A stretch of DNA of 64,000 bases, from contig CM044957.1 in assembly GCA_024516035.1 (NCBI GenBank), forward strand, positions 22,050,570 to 22,114,569. The letters run 5' to 3'. This DNA comes from Bactericera cockerelli. Its lineage: Eukaryota > Arthropoda > Insecta > Hemiptera > Triozidae. Positions 25,448-38,400 of this stretch are shown here, piece by piece (the first letter of the stretch is position 1; every line of letters begins with the position of its first letter). The translations under genes were made by a program, and so were the position numbers. The notes beneath the pieces are model-generated. The model saw only the letters and a program-made list of their open reading frames with translations. It was not told the origin of the DNA and ran no database searches.

Positions 25448-28400
25448 GGCAAACCCTGTATATTGAAACGTGAATCTTTTTAGAAGAGAAAGCTGCCATT
25501 TCCGCTCAACATTTTCTTTGTTCTGGTCTGGTAGTACAGATTCGACAGGAATGAAATGACCACACGCATGCGCATGCAGGCTGTTTTTCTAAGCAAGGTC
25601 GACCGTATGGAAGACGATGTGGAATATGTGCAAATTTTAATAAAACGAGTACCGACTTTAGACATGTAGTTTTTTTTATTTAAGATGATTGTTTCACAGC
25701 CTTTTTTATTTCGTAGTCATGAAACAGGAGCTACTTTAGACGCTTGTGGTCTGTGTTGTAGCCTGCCAATCCCGTAGTATGCCTCCCCTCTGATGGGCGA
25801 GAAGTGACACAATACTTCCCATTTAAGTGCTGGGTCAACACGAGTGCACCGGAAGGTATCACTTACAAAGAACTGTAACCAAATTATGAATAGAAATTTT
25901 TGACGACGCGGGGGTTCGAACCTGGGACCTTCCGCATGGTAAGCGAGTGCTATAGTAATGTAGTTACTACAGTCTATTGTAATCCAGTTGACTCGGGGAT
26001 CAGTGACTATGAATCCCACTCAACGCATAGATTTTTTTCTCGATGAGTAAATTGACTATATAATAATCGCGCTAATTACAACGTCTTTGTTAAAGGGGTT
26101 TTAAGCCAAATTATTAAATAAGATAGCTAAGGGCTAAATAAGATTGTACATTATTTTTGTAACTTTTTTGTCCAAAATTTCGGTTTTTCTTAAATACCTA
26201 TGAGAGCTAAATCATATTTTATTAAAAAATATTTACAAATGACCTGTGTAAAACACTAATACGTATAAACATAAGCGCATGGTCTTTATCACCCAAAACC
26301 GCTAGTGCAATGTTAATGAATTTAAAATAAGACCATCTACCTACAATACATTTTCTATATGTGTTTAAAATTTCGTCTAAATCCAATGAGTAGTTTCTGA
26401 GATTTTCTCATTACAAGGAATGTATTTAACAGACACTAAACCAAGGTTGCTCATGAGGTCCAGAAATAGGTATGAAAAAAAAATCGAAATCAGAGCAAGA
26501 AAGTATTTTTTTTCACAAAGTAGAACACAATAACTTCCGATTTCTAATATTAGAATTTTGTAGGAATTAATAAATTGTTATTATATAGGCATTTAATTAT
26601 CTGCATATAGGAACTGATACAGTATGATACAAATACACAGAAACTAGTTTTGTTATCAAATAAATGCATTCATGCGTTTATAAATAATCTGTAAGCTGTA
26701 AAAATCAACACTAATTGTAGAACGAAATCGTTAATATTGTACCTCGTTTTATCGATATTATTCGGTATCTATTTGGAATTTTGACCATCTAATAACACGT
26801 CTTGGGGTTACTGATGCTAGATTAATGGGACTGAGTAGCCCTAGTCTGGCAGAATAAATAAAGCACGTTATTAATATTATTATAAAGAAGATATGAACAC
26901 TATGTTTGGAAAAAGATAGAAAAAATAGATATACAGGGAAAAAGAAAAAGAGGTAGACCCAAGAGAAAATGGATAGACTGTATGAATACAGACCTAAATG
27001 AAAAAGGAATATCAAGTGATTTAGTACATGATAACATACTGTGGAGAGGACTGACTCGAAATGCCGACCCCGTTTGAACGGGATAAGGCAAAAAAAAGAA
27101 AAAGAGTAATAACTGTTGACTGAATTTGAATGCCCTAACAGGACAGCCTGCTGCTGCAACACAGGGACCGCTCAGGCGCTGTGGCCAGGACAGGGGCGGA
27201 GTGGAGGAACGGCAAGGACTATCTCGTGACCTCCATGTTCCGCCACTTTGATCTGGACACCAGTGGCTACCTCACGGGGGAGGAGCTGGAGCAGGTCAGT
27301 ATTATCTGGACACCAGTGGCTACCTCACGGCGGAGGAGCTGGAGCAGGTCAGTATTATCTGGACACCAGTGGCTACCTCACAGTGGAGGAGCTGGAGCAG
27401 GTCAGTATTATCTGGACACCAGTGGCTACCTCACAGTGGAGGAGCTGGAGCAGGTCAGTATTATCTGGACACCAGTGGCTACCTCACAGTGGAGGAGCTG
27501 GAGCAGGTCAGTATTATCTGGACACCAGTGGCTACCTCACAGTGGAGGAGCTGGAGCAGGTTAGTATTATCTGGACACCAGTGGCTACCTCACAGTGGAG
27601 GAGCTGGAGCAGGTCAGTATTATCTGGACACCAGTGGCTACCTCACAGTGGAGGAGCTGGAGCAGGTTAGTATTATCTGGACACCAGTGGCTACCTCACA
27701 GTGGAGGAGCTGGAGCAGGTCAGTATTATCTGGACACCAGTGGCTACCTCACAGTGGAGGAGCTGGAGCAGGTTAGTATTATCTGGACACCAGTGGCTAC
27801 CTCACAGTGGAGGAGCTGGAGCAGGTTAGTATTATCTGGACACCAGTGGCTACCTCACGGCGGAGGAGCTGGAGCAGGTTAGTATTATCTGGACACCAGT
27901 GGCTACCTCACAGTGGAGGAGCTGGAGCAGGTCAGTATTATCTGGACACCAGTGGCTACCTCACAGTGGAGGAGCTGGAGCAGGTTAGTATTATCTGGAC
28001 ACCAGTGGCTACCTCACAGTGGAGGAGCTGGAGCAGGTTAGTATTATTTATTTATTTATTTATTTAATAAGTTAACGGGAGATACCCAGTTTTACAATGT
28101 GACCCTAGTCTTAATACTAATATTAATATAAAAAGAAATTCAAAGGAAAATACAGATGAAGAAGTTAAATAAAATGACATGAAAAGTTGGTACTTATTAG
28201 TTTAAATTATTAATTGTTTAAAACAAATGAAAATGTTGATCAATGTCAAATAGATGTCAGATTTTATATCATGAAAATTGTCACTGAATAAAATAATCAA
28301 ATTGTAAATATATAAAAAGCTATGACAGTCATTGAATAAGATAATAAAATAGTCAATAAATAAAATAAAAGTGTGACTGTCATTGAATAAGATAATAAAA

Positions 28401-29428
28401 AAGTCAATAGATAAAATAAAAGTGTGACTGTCATTGAATAACATAATAAAATAGTCAATAAATAAAATAAAAGTGTGACTGTCATTAAAAATTATAAAAT
28501 GGTCAATTGATATACTAAAAATATAACCGCCATTGAGTAAAATAATAAAATGATCAATAGATAAAATAAAATATGACTGTCATGATTTATAATAATAAAT
28601 AGTAAGTACTCAAGCAATAAATTACTAGTACTGTCGATTTTTAGGTAATGATTGATACAAAGTTCTATCTGGACACCAGTGGCTACCTCACAGTGGAGGA
28701 GCTGGGGCAGGTCAGTATTAACACTTTGAGCCCATGAATACCATATATGACCCTCAGCTGACATTTCACAAAGGACATGAGTACCATATATGACCCTCAC
28801 CCAAAATTTCACTTTAGACTTGTGTACTCTATATGGTATTCACGACCTTCCTTTACTTGGAAGACATGAGTACTCCCTATCGTATTCGTTTCTATGTGTA
28901 TCTCATAGGGAACAGGTTCTAGTGGTCCTTGGGAGCAATGTATGAGTGTTGGGTTCTGAAATTTGTGGTCCCTCGTGCTCACTCGCCGATCCCAGCTCTG
29001 GGGCTCAAAGTGTTAAAGTTATTATATTTGTGTTAATCACTTTTGTGATATCACAACTACTCCAACTCGCTTTACTAAATCTACGCTGAAACCGGGACTT
29101 GAACCACCGACCTCCAGGTTACAAGTCTGCCGCCTTATCGATCAAGCTAATGAGCAGGTCAGTATTATCTGCTTGTTACGGCTCACCGTCGCTGTATGAT
29201 GGCGGATTGGTGAATTATCCTCACCAGCCAACAATCCAAAATAAAATCATTCAGCTTGGATTGGATTAATATTCTACTCGGTCTTTTAAGTCATTTATTA
29301 ATCAGTCTGTTTTGATTAATCTTTCTGTCTGTGTCAAATAATCATCTTTCATTTATTTTCATCTTTCTCTCTTGCTAACACTCTCTCTATGCCATTTGAC
29401 ATTCCTTCTTCTCTTCACTGTACAGTCT

Positions 29429-29476
<48 letters not shown>

Positions 29477-32400
29477 CAATCCTGAAGTCAATAATTCCAT
29501 ATTATGCATGGTCAATGGTCATGGTCACCTTCTTTATGGTCACAAGTTCGGTGTTTCTTTTAATAGAATTTCATTCACTGAAGTTAAGCAACGTCCAGTG
29601 AGGTTAGGAACAGGATGGGTGACCTTTCAAATTCGAACCCTCGTGTTGCTGGCTGGTTATTCCCGTTCCCACTCAGGCTGGGTAAGGTTAATTTCAGTAG
29701 ATGATTTGTAAGTTTCTGGTCAATTGAGCGTAAAACCTCCGTCTTGTTAGGACCATGTAGTTGAGAGCGACGTAGAAAAAAATCTGGTTCTGAAGTTATT
29801 TTACTCTAACCATGCTAGAAAATTTAACATATCACACTGTTTTTCCTCTGTCTAGATATCAGTGAAAGAGCATCTTGATGCCCTATCTGACGGATGTACG
29901 CTATCAGACATGCTAACCTTTGATGACCTTGATAAGGACAACCGCATAGCCATCAATGAGCTGTACTCGGCGTTCAGTAAGTTATATAGTAAGTTTGGTT
30001 CCCTTTTTGCATAATAATAACTTATACACATAAGTATAAAGGTTTTCCCCTTTCACTTTACCTACCCTTTGTAACAAAAATGCATGTCAATACTGAAACC
30101 ACAATTTTTAGAGACCATTTTGGGGGGAGTTCATTTTCTAAAATGGAAATTCACCTCCTTTTCTTCAAGATACGCCCGCAAAGATTTTTTAATCTGGAAT
30201 CAAGAAATCAAGGAGATGGGCTATCTCCATTATTATTTAACATAGCTCTAGATGAAGCCCTAAGAAAAACTAAAGAACAACTGCCAGGCATCAAATTGGA
30301 GCAAAACATAATTTACTAGCTTTTACTAATAAAGGCCATTTTATCTTACAACGACTAGGAGATGTACTAATAAAATAGTCTAAATTAGTACGATTAGAGG
30401 TTAGTGAATCCAAGACAAAATACATGGTCATTGAAAGAAATATCAAGAATTTTAATAGACCTAACTGAAATGTCGGAAATAAATCATTTAAAAGATGTAA
30501 TGAGTTAAATACCTGGGTTTTACAATAAATCAATTAAATGAAGAAAACTAGGAAATAAATAATCTACCACAAAAAAAAAGAGAAAAACATGAATACAATA
30601 CCATACAAGCACATCACATCCTAAAAGAACAAATACTCACTAAATACGAAGAGCAAACAACGCAACATATAAATAAATATTGTAGAATGTAGATGGTCCC
30701 ATTTCAAATTCATCCACTTAGCACTAGCGGTTCTTGGTGATTGAGACCATGCGCCTGACCACTAAATTTTTACTTACACGCTTATTCGTGAACGGATAAG
30801 CCGATTTCGACAGATTTTGCATGTATATGCTTTAGAGCGTTTTACCTAGTTCATTTGTGATTTTTTTTTTTTAGTGGGGTTTTAACGTCGCTTTCAACTG
30901 CCATGGTCATATCACGACGGGGGTTTTACCCTCCATTCGCAGGAAACTCACAAACCTGCTACTCACATTGACCTCACCCAGCCTGAGTGGGGCCGGGAAA
31001 AGCCAGCGTCACGAGAATTAGAATTTGAATGGTCACCCATCCAAGTCTTAACCTCGCTGGATGTCGCTTAACTTCGGTGTTCTGAAGGGAACCGGTGTAT
31101 TCAACATGCCATCGACGCTGGCTGTGATTATTTTTTAAATAAAATATGGTTAAGATATTTAAGAAAATCCAAAATTTTGGACAAAAAAGTGCAAAAATAA
31201 GGTCTACACGACTTGCGGATACGTATTATTTTGTAGGATATAGAATGTAGAAAAAGCAATATTCTACCATATAATTTTTTAAGAAAATCAGTTAAGTAAT
31301 TTGTAGATAAGTGATTAAGTATAAAATATCAGAATCGCCAAGTGTAGGTATACAATGTGAACCAATCACAAGGAAGTATTGTGTACATAATTTTTGAACT
31401 TGTGAAGGTTTTCTGTATTCAAGAAATTAGCATTACCCACATTATTTCTTAGAATTGTAGATAATGTTGAAAAATACTACCGATAGCTTATATTGGAAAC
31501 TATCTGAAATAATTGTAATTGTATTTACTTTCAAACCTCTGAGGAGGCGGCCACAACAGAGCACGCCCGTAATCCCAGGACCCCAGATCCTGCTACCTTC
31601 ATTTTTGGGACTTCATTCAGGCCCCTTACATTTAATAACATGTTGTGTTCGCACCCTAAGATACTAACTTTTTCAAAATGTTTAACTCTTTTCATTTTAT
31701 TTGCCGTGTTTGAAGGTCTCTCCGTGGTATCCCTTGACAAGGCGTTAGAAGTAAACCATCTCTCCGCTAGAGTGGGCGAAAATGTAGAGATAAAATGTGA
31801 CGTCAGTGGAAGTCCCCCGCCTCCCATCGTGTGGAAGCGGAACACGGCCGATCTGGCTTCGTTACGGATCGATGAGGTTCGAGTTTTCAGCGATGGATCT
31901 CTGTTCCTCACGAAGATACAACTGATGCATGCTGGAAATTATACCTGCCATGCCCAGCGTAATAGTGATGTCACACAGACACATGTCCTGACTGTTCACA
32001 GTGAGTATATTGGACCTGCATTATGTCAGTTGTATTATTCTTATTTCATGACGAGCACTATAGGTATTTATGGAAGCAACCAAATTTCTAACTTATCATC
32101 CTCATCCAAAAGGCTTGTTTCACTATATAATAACAAATGTAGAATATGTAGGTAGTAGCAAAGCAGCTGTAGATAGCTGTTATGCATTACTATCCCCGCT
32201 GCGGCTCAACTTATAGACAGCTCACTCATCCTTCTTGGCCAAGTGAAAGAGATGTTATAGGGACTTAATGGATCCGTATGAAAAAAAACGCAATTCGACA
32301 CTTGCGGAAATCTTTTGTTTAAAACCGATCATTTGCGACAATGAAAAAAGGTTTCAAACCATACATTTGCGACAATATATTGCAGGTATAGATTTCAATG

Positions 32401-35400
32401 TTTCATACAGTGTGAATCAAATTTTAGTTCGTACTGGTAGGTGTTTTTTTGTTAGAGGAATTTTGTTGTTAGATAGGGTTAGGTAAAGTTAACAAGGTGA
32501 GATTGCACGATAGATCACTGACTTCAGTTTGTCGGGTAGGATGGTTGGGTGAGGGGCTTAGGTTAGGTTGAAATTAGCGCAGGCGGTTAGGCCGGGTTGC
32601 GTAGCGACCCGGTCTAACCCTGCGCTAATTTCAACCTAACCTAAGCCCCTCACCCAAGCTATCCTAGCCGGCTAACGAAACACAACATTTAGTCTGACAA
32701 CCGTTTGTCTGACAAGGAGTCTCCTCAAATAAAATAAATTTATCTATGATGAGAGAAGGAATTCATTAAATCGGATAAATTCACATACGTCCATATTTTA
32801 GTCGACCCGGTATTTATTTGGAAATTCCGAAATGAACAAAGGAGTTAACCTGTTCCTTTGTCTGTCTGATATTGTCACAAACGTTACAGTGGCTACCGAT
32901 CACTTGCGACAATTTACCTGAAAAAACCCGACATTTGCGACAACAGAAAAAGGTATTCACTGTAACGTTTGCGACAATATCAGACAGACAAAGGAACAGG
33001 TTAACTCCTTTGTTCATTTCGGAATTTCCAAATAAATACCGGGTCGACTAAAATATGGACGTATGTGAATTTATCCGATTTAATGAATTCCTTCTCTCAT
33101 CATAGATAAATTTATTTTATTTGAGGAGACTCCTTGTCAGACAAACGGTTGTCAGACTAAATGTCGTGTTTCGTTAGCCGGCTAGGATAGCTTGGGTGAG
33201 GGGCTTAGGTTAGGTTGAAATTAGCGCAGGGTTAGACCGGGTCGCTACGCAACCCGGCCTAACCGCCTGCGCTAATTTCAACCTAACCTAAGCCCCTCAC
33301 CCAACCATCCTACCCGACAAACTGAAGTCAGTGATCTATCGTGTAATCTCACCTTGTTAACGTTACCTAACCCTATCTAACAACAAAATTCCTCTAACAA
33401 AAAAACACCTACCAGTACGAACTAAAATTTGATTCACACTGTATGAAACATTGAAATCTATACCTGCAATATATTGTCGCAAATGTATGGTTTGAAACCT
33501 TTTTTCATTGTCGCAAATGATCGATTTTAAACAAAAGATTTCCGCAAGTGTCGAATTGCGGTTACAGTGAATACCTTTTTCTGTTGTCGCAAATGTCGGG
33601 TTTTTTCAGGTAAATTGTCGCAAGTGATCGGTAGCCAAAAAAAAAAAAACAGAAAATTATGAATCTTTTCGTGTCCTTCACGATTGTTTGGAGTTTGGAG
33701 GGTCACGAAAATAGGGTTCGCTTTGGCCTAGGAAGTCAAACAAAAAGTCAAATCAACTCCTTTTTCGACGTAGTTTTTGCAATTTTTGTGATTCATGTTG
33801 AACTTTTCGCTGGCTAAAAGTACATGAAATGCATGGGAACTATGTTTTCCGTTATTACCTTTGATTCTGCCGCGTTGTCTCTTTCTTTGTATGAGGCGTT
33901 CTTCACACCTCGGTCGAGATATTTCATAATTAAAAAGCATTATCATTTTTATTGCCACATGGCAAGGGACTGTGGCATTTTCAATTAGATCTGACGTTTT
34001 TCTTATGGCAAAAACCTTTGTTGCACGTGCACTTTGTCTGACAGGAGCATCTAAAAAAATTCTTGACCTATTCCTCACGAGTGTGCTGTTGCAACACTCC
34101 TTAAAGCTATTTCTTTATCCATTGGAACTTCATTTTCATTAATAATGTTTTCCGGGGATTGAAATGAAGGGTTATTGTGTTCAAATTCTGACAACATTTA
34201 AAACAAAGAGATGCGCACCATAAACCCTACCATCATGCAAAATTTCAGCTTTCTAAGTAGTCGGGAAGTGCCTCATAATTTTGATGATCTGTCAGTCAGT
34301 GACAAAATTGCAAATTTTAAAATTACTTTCTCTATTTTTAGTACTTTTAATGATATTAATGATATGTGTTTTAAATTTGAAATTTCCAGCTGTCCCTGAG
34401 GTGAAAGTGACTCCCAGGATTCAGTCCCGCCGCCCCGGAGAGGAAGCTTCCATGTTCTGCCATGTAGTGGGGGAACCTTTCCCCAAGGTAAGAATCGGCG
34501 ACACTCAAACTACTCTGCGATCTCTGCCAGTGCATTAGAAGGGCAAATAGAAATAGTAGAGGAGCTTGTCCTTGATTTCTGACTTCATAAAGTACAAAAA
34601 TTTCATCCCCTAGGTATCATGCGGAATGGCATAGAAACTCATGCCGTATTTTTCTTTCTAACCAAAGTTAACCAAACGGGAATAAAATGAACCAAACTGG
34701 AAGCAAGCCATTTTTCTTTTCGAAGAGGAAAAATTTCCACTTCCAAAGTTAACCAAAGTGGAAGTAGAAAATTCTTGCTTCCAGTTCTTTTATAGGTTAA
34801 GTCAATTGTTTATCTTTAAAAGTAACCAAACTCATTTTTCTTTCACGAATGACCTTGGAATAAATGGAAATACTTGGAAAAAACCTAACCAGGAATTTTT
34901 TTTTTAGTTAGAAAGAAAAATACGACTTCAGAAAACCATAGTCTGCTGGCTACAGATGGGCCACTACCTAACTCGTGACGGGCGTATGAAAAACGTAAAA
35001 TGGGCCCAATTCTTACGTCATCGAGTACATGTATAAAACTAGTGTCATATTCACTCATATTACGGGGAAAGGTTATTGCCTATGGCAATCTCTTCCACCC
35101 AAACCTATCATCAATCCGATAAATTGAAAATGACCAATACATCGATTATTGCAGATTGCATACTCCTTTTTAAGTAAAGGTGAACATACGAGTACAAATC
35201 ATCTTTTAAGAAAGAAAAGGTGAAGGGGATATTGGGAAGTAAAAAAAAACAAGTGGTGGCGGGGTATTAGGGGAGTATCAGAACTACCATCAGAATAACA
35301 CATCACTTACTCTCTCTTTTAAAGAGCTTTGAAAAACCTTGCCGTATTTCGCTTGAACTCTACTGACTAATAAATCCCATTATTCCAGCAGTGAGCCCAT

Positions 35401-38400
35401 GACGTGTTATTATGAGGTGAAAATCCCAAATGAGAGAATAACTTGTCAGTCCCGGCTGGGTTTTGAACTTGCCACTGAATTATTATTACTATACAACGCT
35501 TTATTAGATATACGTAAATGGACATTATGTACATACAAATAATTATTTTAACAATGAAAAAAAATGGAAACAATATATACAATAAAAATGAAAAAGAATA
35601 GAAAATACATAAAAACATACGTCCTAACTAAAGGGCAGGGTTGTTGCCTATGGGAATCTCTTCCACCCAACCCTTTTATCTATTTAGTCTGTCCCGGTAG
35701 CTCAGTGGTAAAGGCGGCACTCTGTGAATCCAGAGATTCCAGAGGTCGTGGGTTCGAAACCTAGCCGGGACATGACAAGTTATCCTCCCATTTGGGATTT
35801 TTACCACATAATAATATGTCTTGGGCTTACTGCTGGAATAATGGGACTTAATATTCTTAATCAAGCAGTATAAATAAGGCGATATTATTATTATTATTTT
35901 ATTTTTATTTATTTATTTATAAACATTTGGATCATAGCCCAGGCAAATTAGTGCTCTAGCGGCAAAAAATTGCTCAATAGCTGGAAATCGTTTTAAACCC
36001 TTAAAGGGGTCCTGAATAATGGGTATATGAGTTTGCGACGGATTTAAGGTTGTGCTTCCGAGTTTAGGGCCTAAATAGTGCAGATTTTTTGCACTTTTTT
36101 TAAAATTGCGCTTATAACTCAAAATGTATTTATTCTACAGAAAATTTTACTCAGTTCTTATCTAAGGAGCATAAAATTATGCGTCTAATGACGTTTGAAT
36201 TATTAAAATAAGTTAAGCCGTTCAGGCACAATCGCTCCTCAAAGATGGGTGGTTTTTTCAAACATAGCTCAAATTTTGAAAATTCTCAACTTTCAACGCC
36301 TGTAAGTCAAAAAGGACTGCACCAATTGAAAAAATTAATAGAATTAAACTTGTAGAAAATGTAATTTTAAGTAAAATACTGTTTGAATTTTGAAATTTGC
36401 TCACTCCAGTGCTGAGATATGAATTTTAAACCGAAAGAGTTCCTAGCGCCAAATTTTCGCTAAGGCAGTGCAACGCAAAAAACTTCGTCTGAACTCTAAA
36501 ATTATCACATTCTTACAACTTTTCAAGCAAAACTGAACGTTATCTACTGAATTCAGTCGAATAGGTAGTTTAAAATTTTGAGAAACTTGCACTGAATTTT
36601 ACTAAGATCTGTTTACTGAACATGTGATTTCAAGACAGCAGGCACACTATGGAGGATGTAACTTGTTTTATATGCGGGAACATTGTGCAAGAAGGAGCGG
36701 ATAGAGGAATATTAAAGGAAAAGTCACTTTGAACGTTCATTGAGGCCAGCAGGAGGAGGAATGATGGGCATCACACGTGGTTACAGACTCAGAAATCTGT
36801 TATACTTCACGAGAAGTATCGCAAAGGTGTCTACACGAAGGAGTCAAACATTGTAAAGACCGAAAAAGAAGCAGGAAACGGAAGCCGTGTGACAAGAGGC
36901 CGTGAGGAAATACCAAAATTCAACTTTAAGGAGCTCAGCTTCTACTGTGGAAAAGATGCCTCTGAAACCTTCAAGGCTAGACAGAAAAAGCTTCCTCTTC
37001 ATAGACGTGAAACAGTGCGTGAAATTCAGACGCAAGAAATAATGCAAAAAATTAAAGGTTCTGCAATTGCCAGAGGAGGGGCGGTGGTATTGCGTAGGAT
37101 GGCAACTGAATCAGACCTCGTAGCCGCTGAAGGCAAGTACGATTCTTGTCGTGGTATGTTCTTTAATTCACGCCCATCTATAGATCCTGATGCAGCTCAA
37201 GGTATATCTGGACGAGGGGAGTGAATTAATGTAGTAACTTGGGCTTTGAAGCCGAAAGAACTAAGTTTCCCATTTACTGGGGTTTAACGAAGAAAAGGCC
37301 GCTGGTTCAATAACGATACTAAGAAAGGTGTAGCTATTAAAGAGTATTAAATTTACACGGAAAGATAAAAGGAAGAAATAAACTACTACTATGAAATGAG
37401 ATTGGATGGTCTTACCTTGAGTACTTGTACCAAGTACTTACGCCTTTAGAAGGGGATCAAAGGTGGTAGATCGAGGAAGGAGAGAAGACGTACCCTGACC
37501 ACTGGTTGTTACAATCTGAACGAGGCATCGTTGTTCCCAATCTATCGTACCGAATCTCTGGCTTTCTTTGTAAGATCATATGATATGCCTATCATCTGAT
37601 ATCTAAGTGTTATCTCTAACAGTTAGGGGCGTAGAGATCGAGTGATATGCGCGGGGTAAGTTTGGAGGCAATTCAAACTGGAGTCACATGGCGTGAATAG
37701 GGAGAGTTCGCTCAAACTGGTCACTAGTGGGATTGATTTCACCTTCCGTATGGAGGTTCTAGGTACTAACGACTTCTTAGGAGTGAAGCACTGAATACCC
37801 CCCCATAGCATGGAACGTATCATTCTTAGGAGTGAAGCACTGAATACGACTAAAAAGTGGCTCACTCCTAAGAAGTCGTAAGTACCCAGAACCTCCATAT
37901 ATTTTCCACAGTAGAAGCAGAGCTCCTTGAAGTTGAATTTTGGTATTTCCTCACGGTCTCTTGTCACACGGCTTCCGTTTTTTGCTTCTTTTTCGGCCTT
38001 TACAGTGTTTGACTCCTTCGTGTAGACACCTTTGCGACACTTCTCGTGAAGTATAACAGATTTCTGAGTCTGTAACCACGTGTGATGCCCATCATTTCTC
38101 CTCCTGCTGTCCTCAATGAACATTCAAAGTGACTTTTCCTTTAATATTCCTCTATCTTTTCCTTTAATATGTTGTAGTCACTGTAGCCGAGTGAGTTAGC
38201 GCGCTAGGCATTGCACGCATGGTGACCTGGGTTCAATTCCCAGCGGGATGGGATCTTTTCTGCTCTGTACTTGGATGTTCGGGGTCCACTCATACTTCGT
38301 GAGTCGTGAGGAAAAAAGAGTAGCTGCTTTGATATGAAGCAGCAACCAGTGGCTGAATCATAGGCACACAAATAATACAAGACATTGTAAATTAAACTGG

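Noticed and set aside
27251..28047. CRISPR-like array
   Set aside because: The repeat units are contiguous with no unique spacers, and the context is an animal gene.
27181..28067. Overlapping long open frames across the 53-bp array
   Set aside because: They come from reading a 53-bp repeat in three frames; only the first exon copy has family support. They matter only if downstream donors are used.
30864..31122. Genuine 5S rRNA gene
   Set aside because: The 5S-like part is diverged and incomplete, fused to a SINE tail, and several such copies are scattered.
31640..31715. Alternative start for the Ig1 exon at the upstream ATG
   Set aside because: The open frame extends there, but phase, acceptor and family alignment place the exon at 31716.
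32568..32640. Rho-independent-like terminator hairpin
   Set aside because: A strong GC hairpin, but it is the core of a eukaryotic transposon and recurs at 33230 and 55640.
35692..35775. Functional tRNA gene
   Set aside because: Acceptor stem and boxes are good, but the anticodon loop is one base short and a conserved SINE body follows, with further copies nearby.
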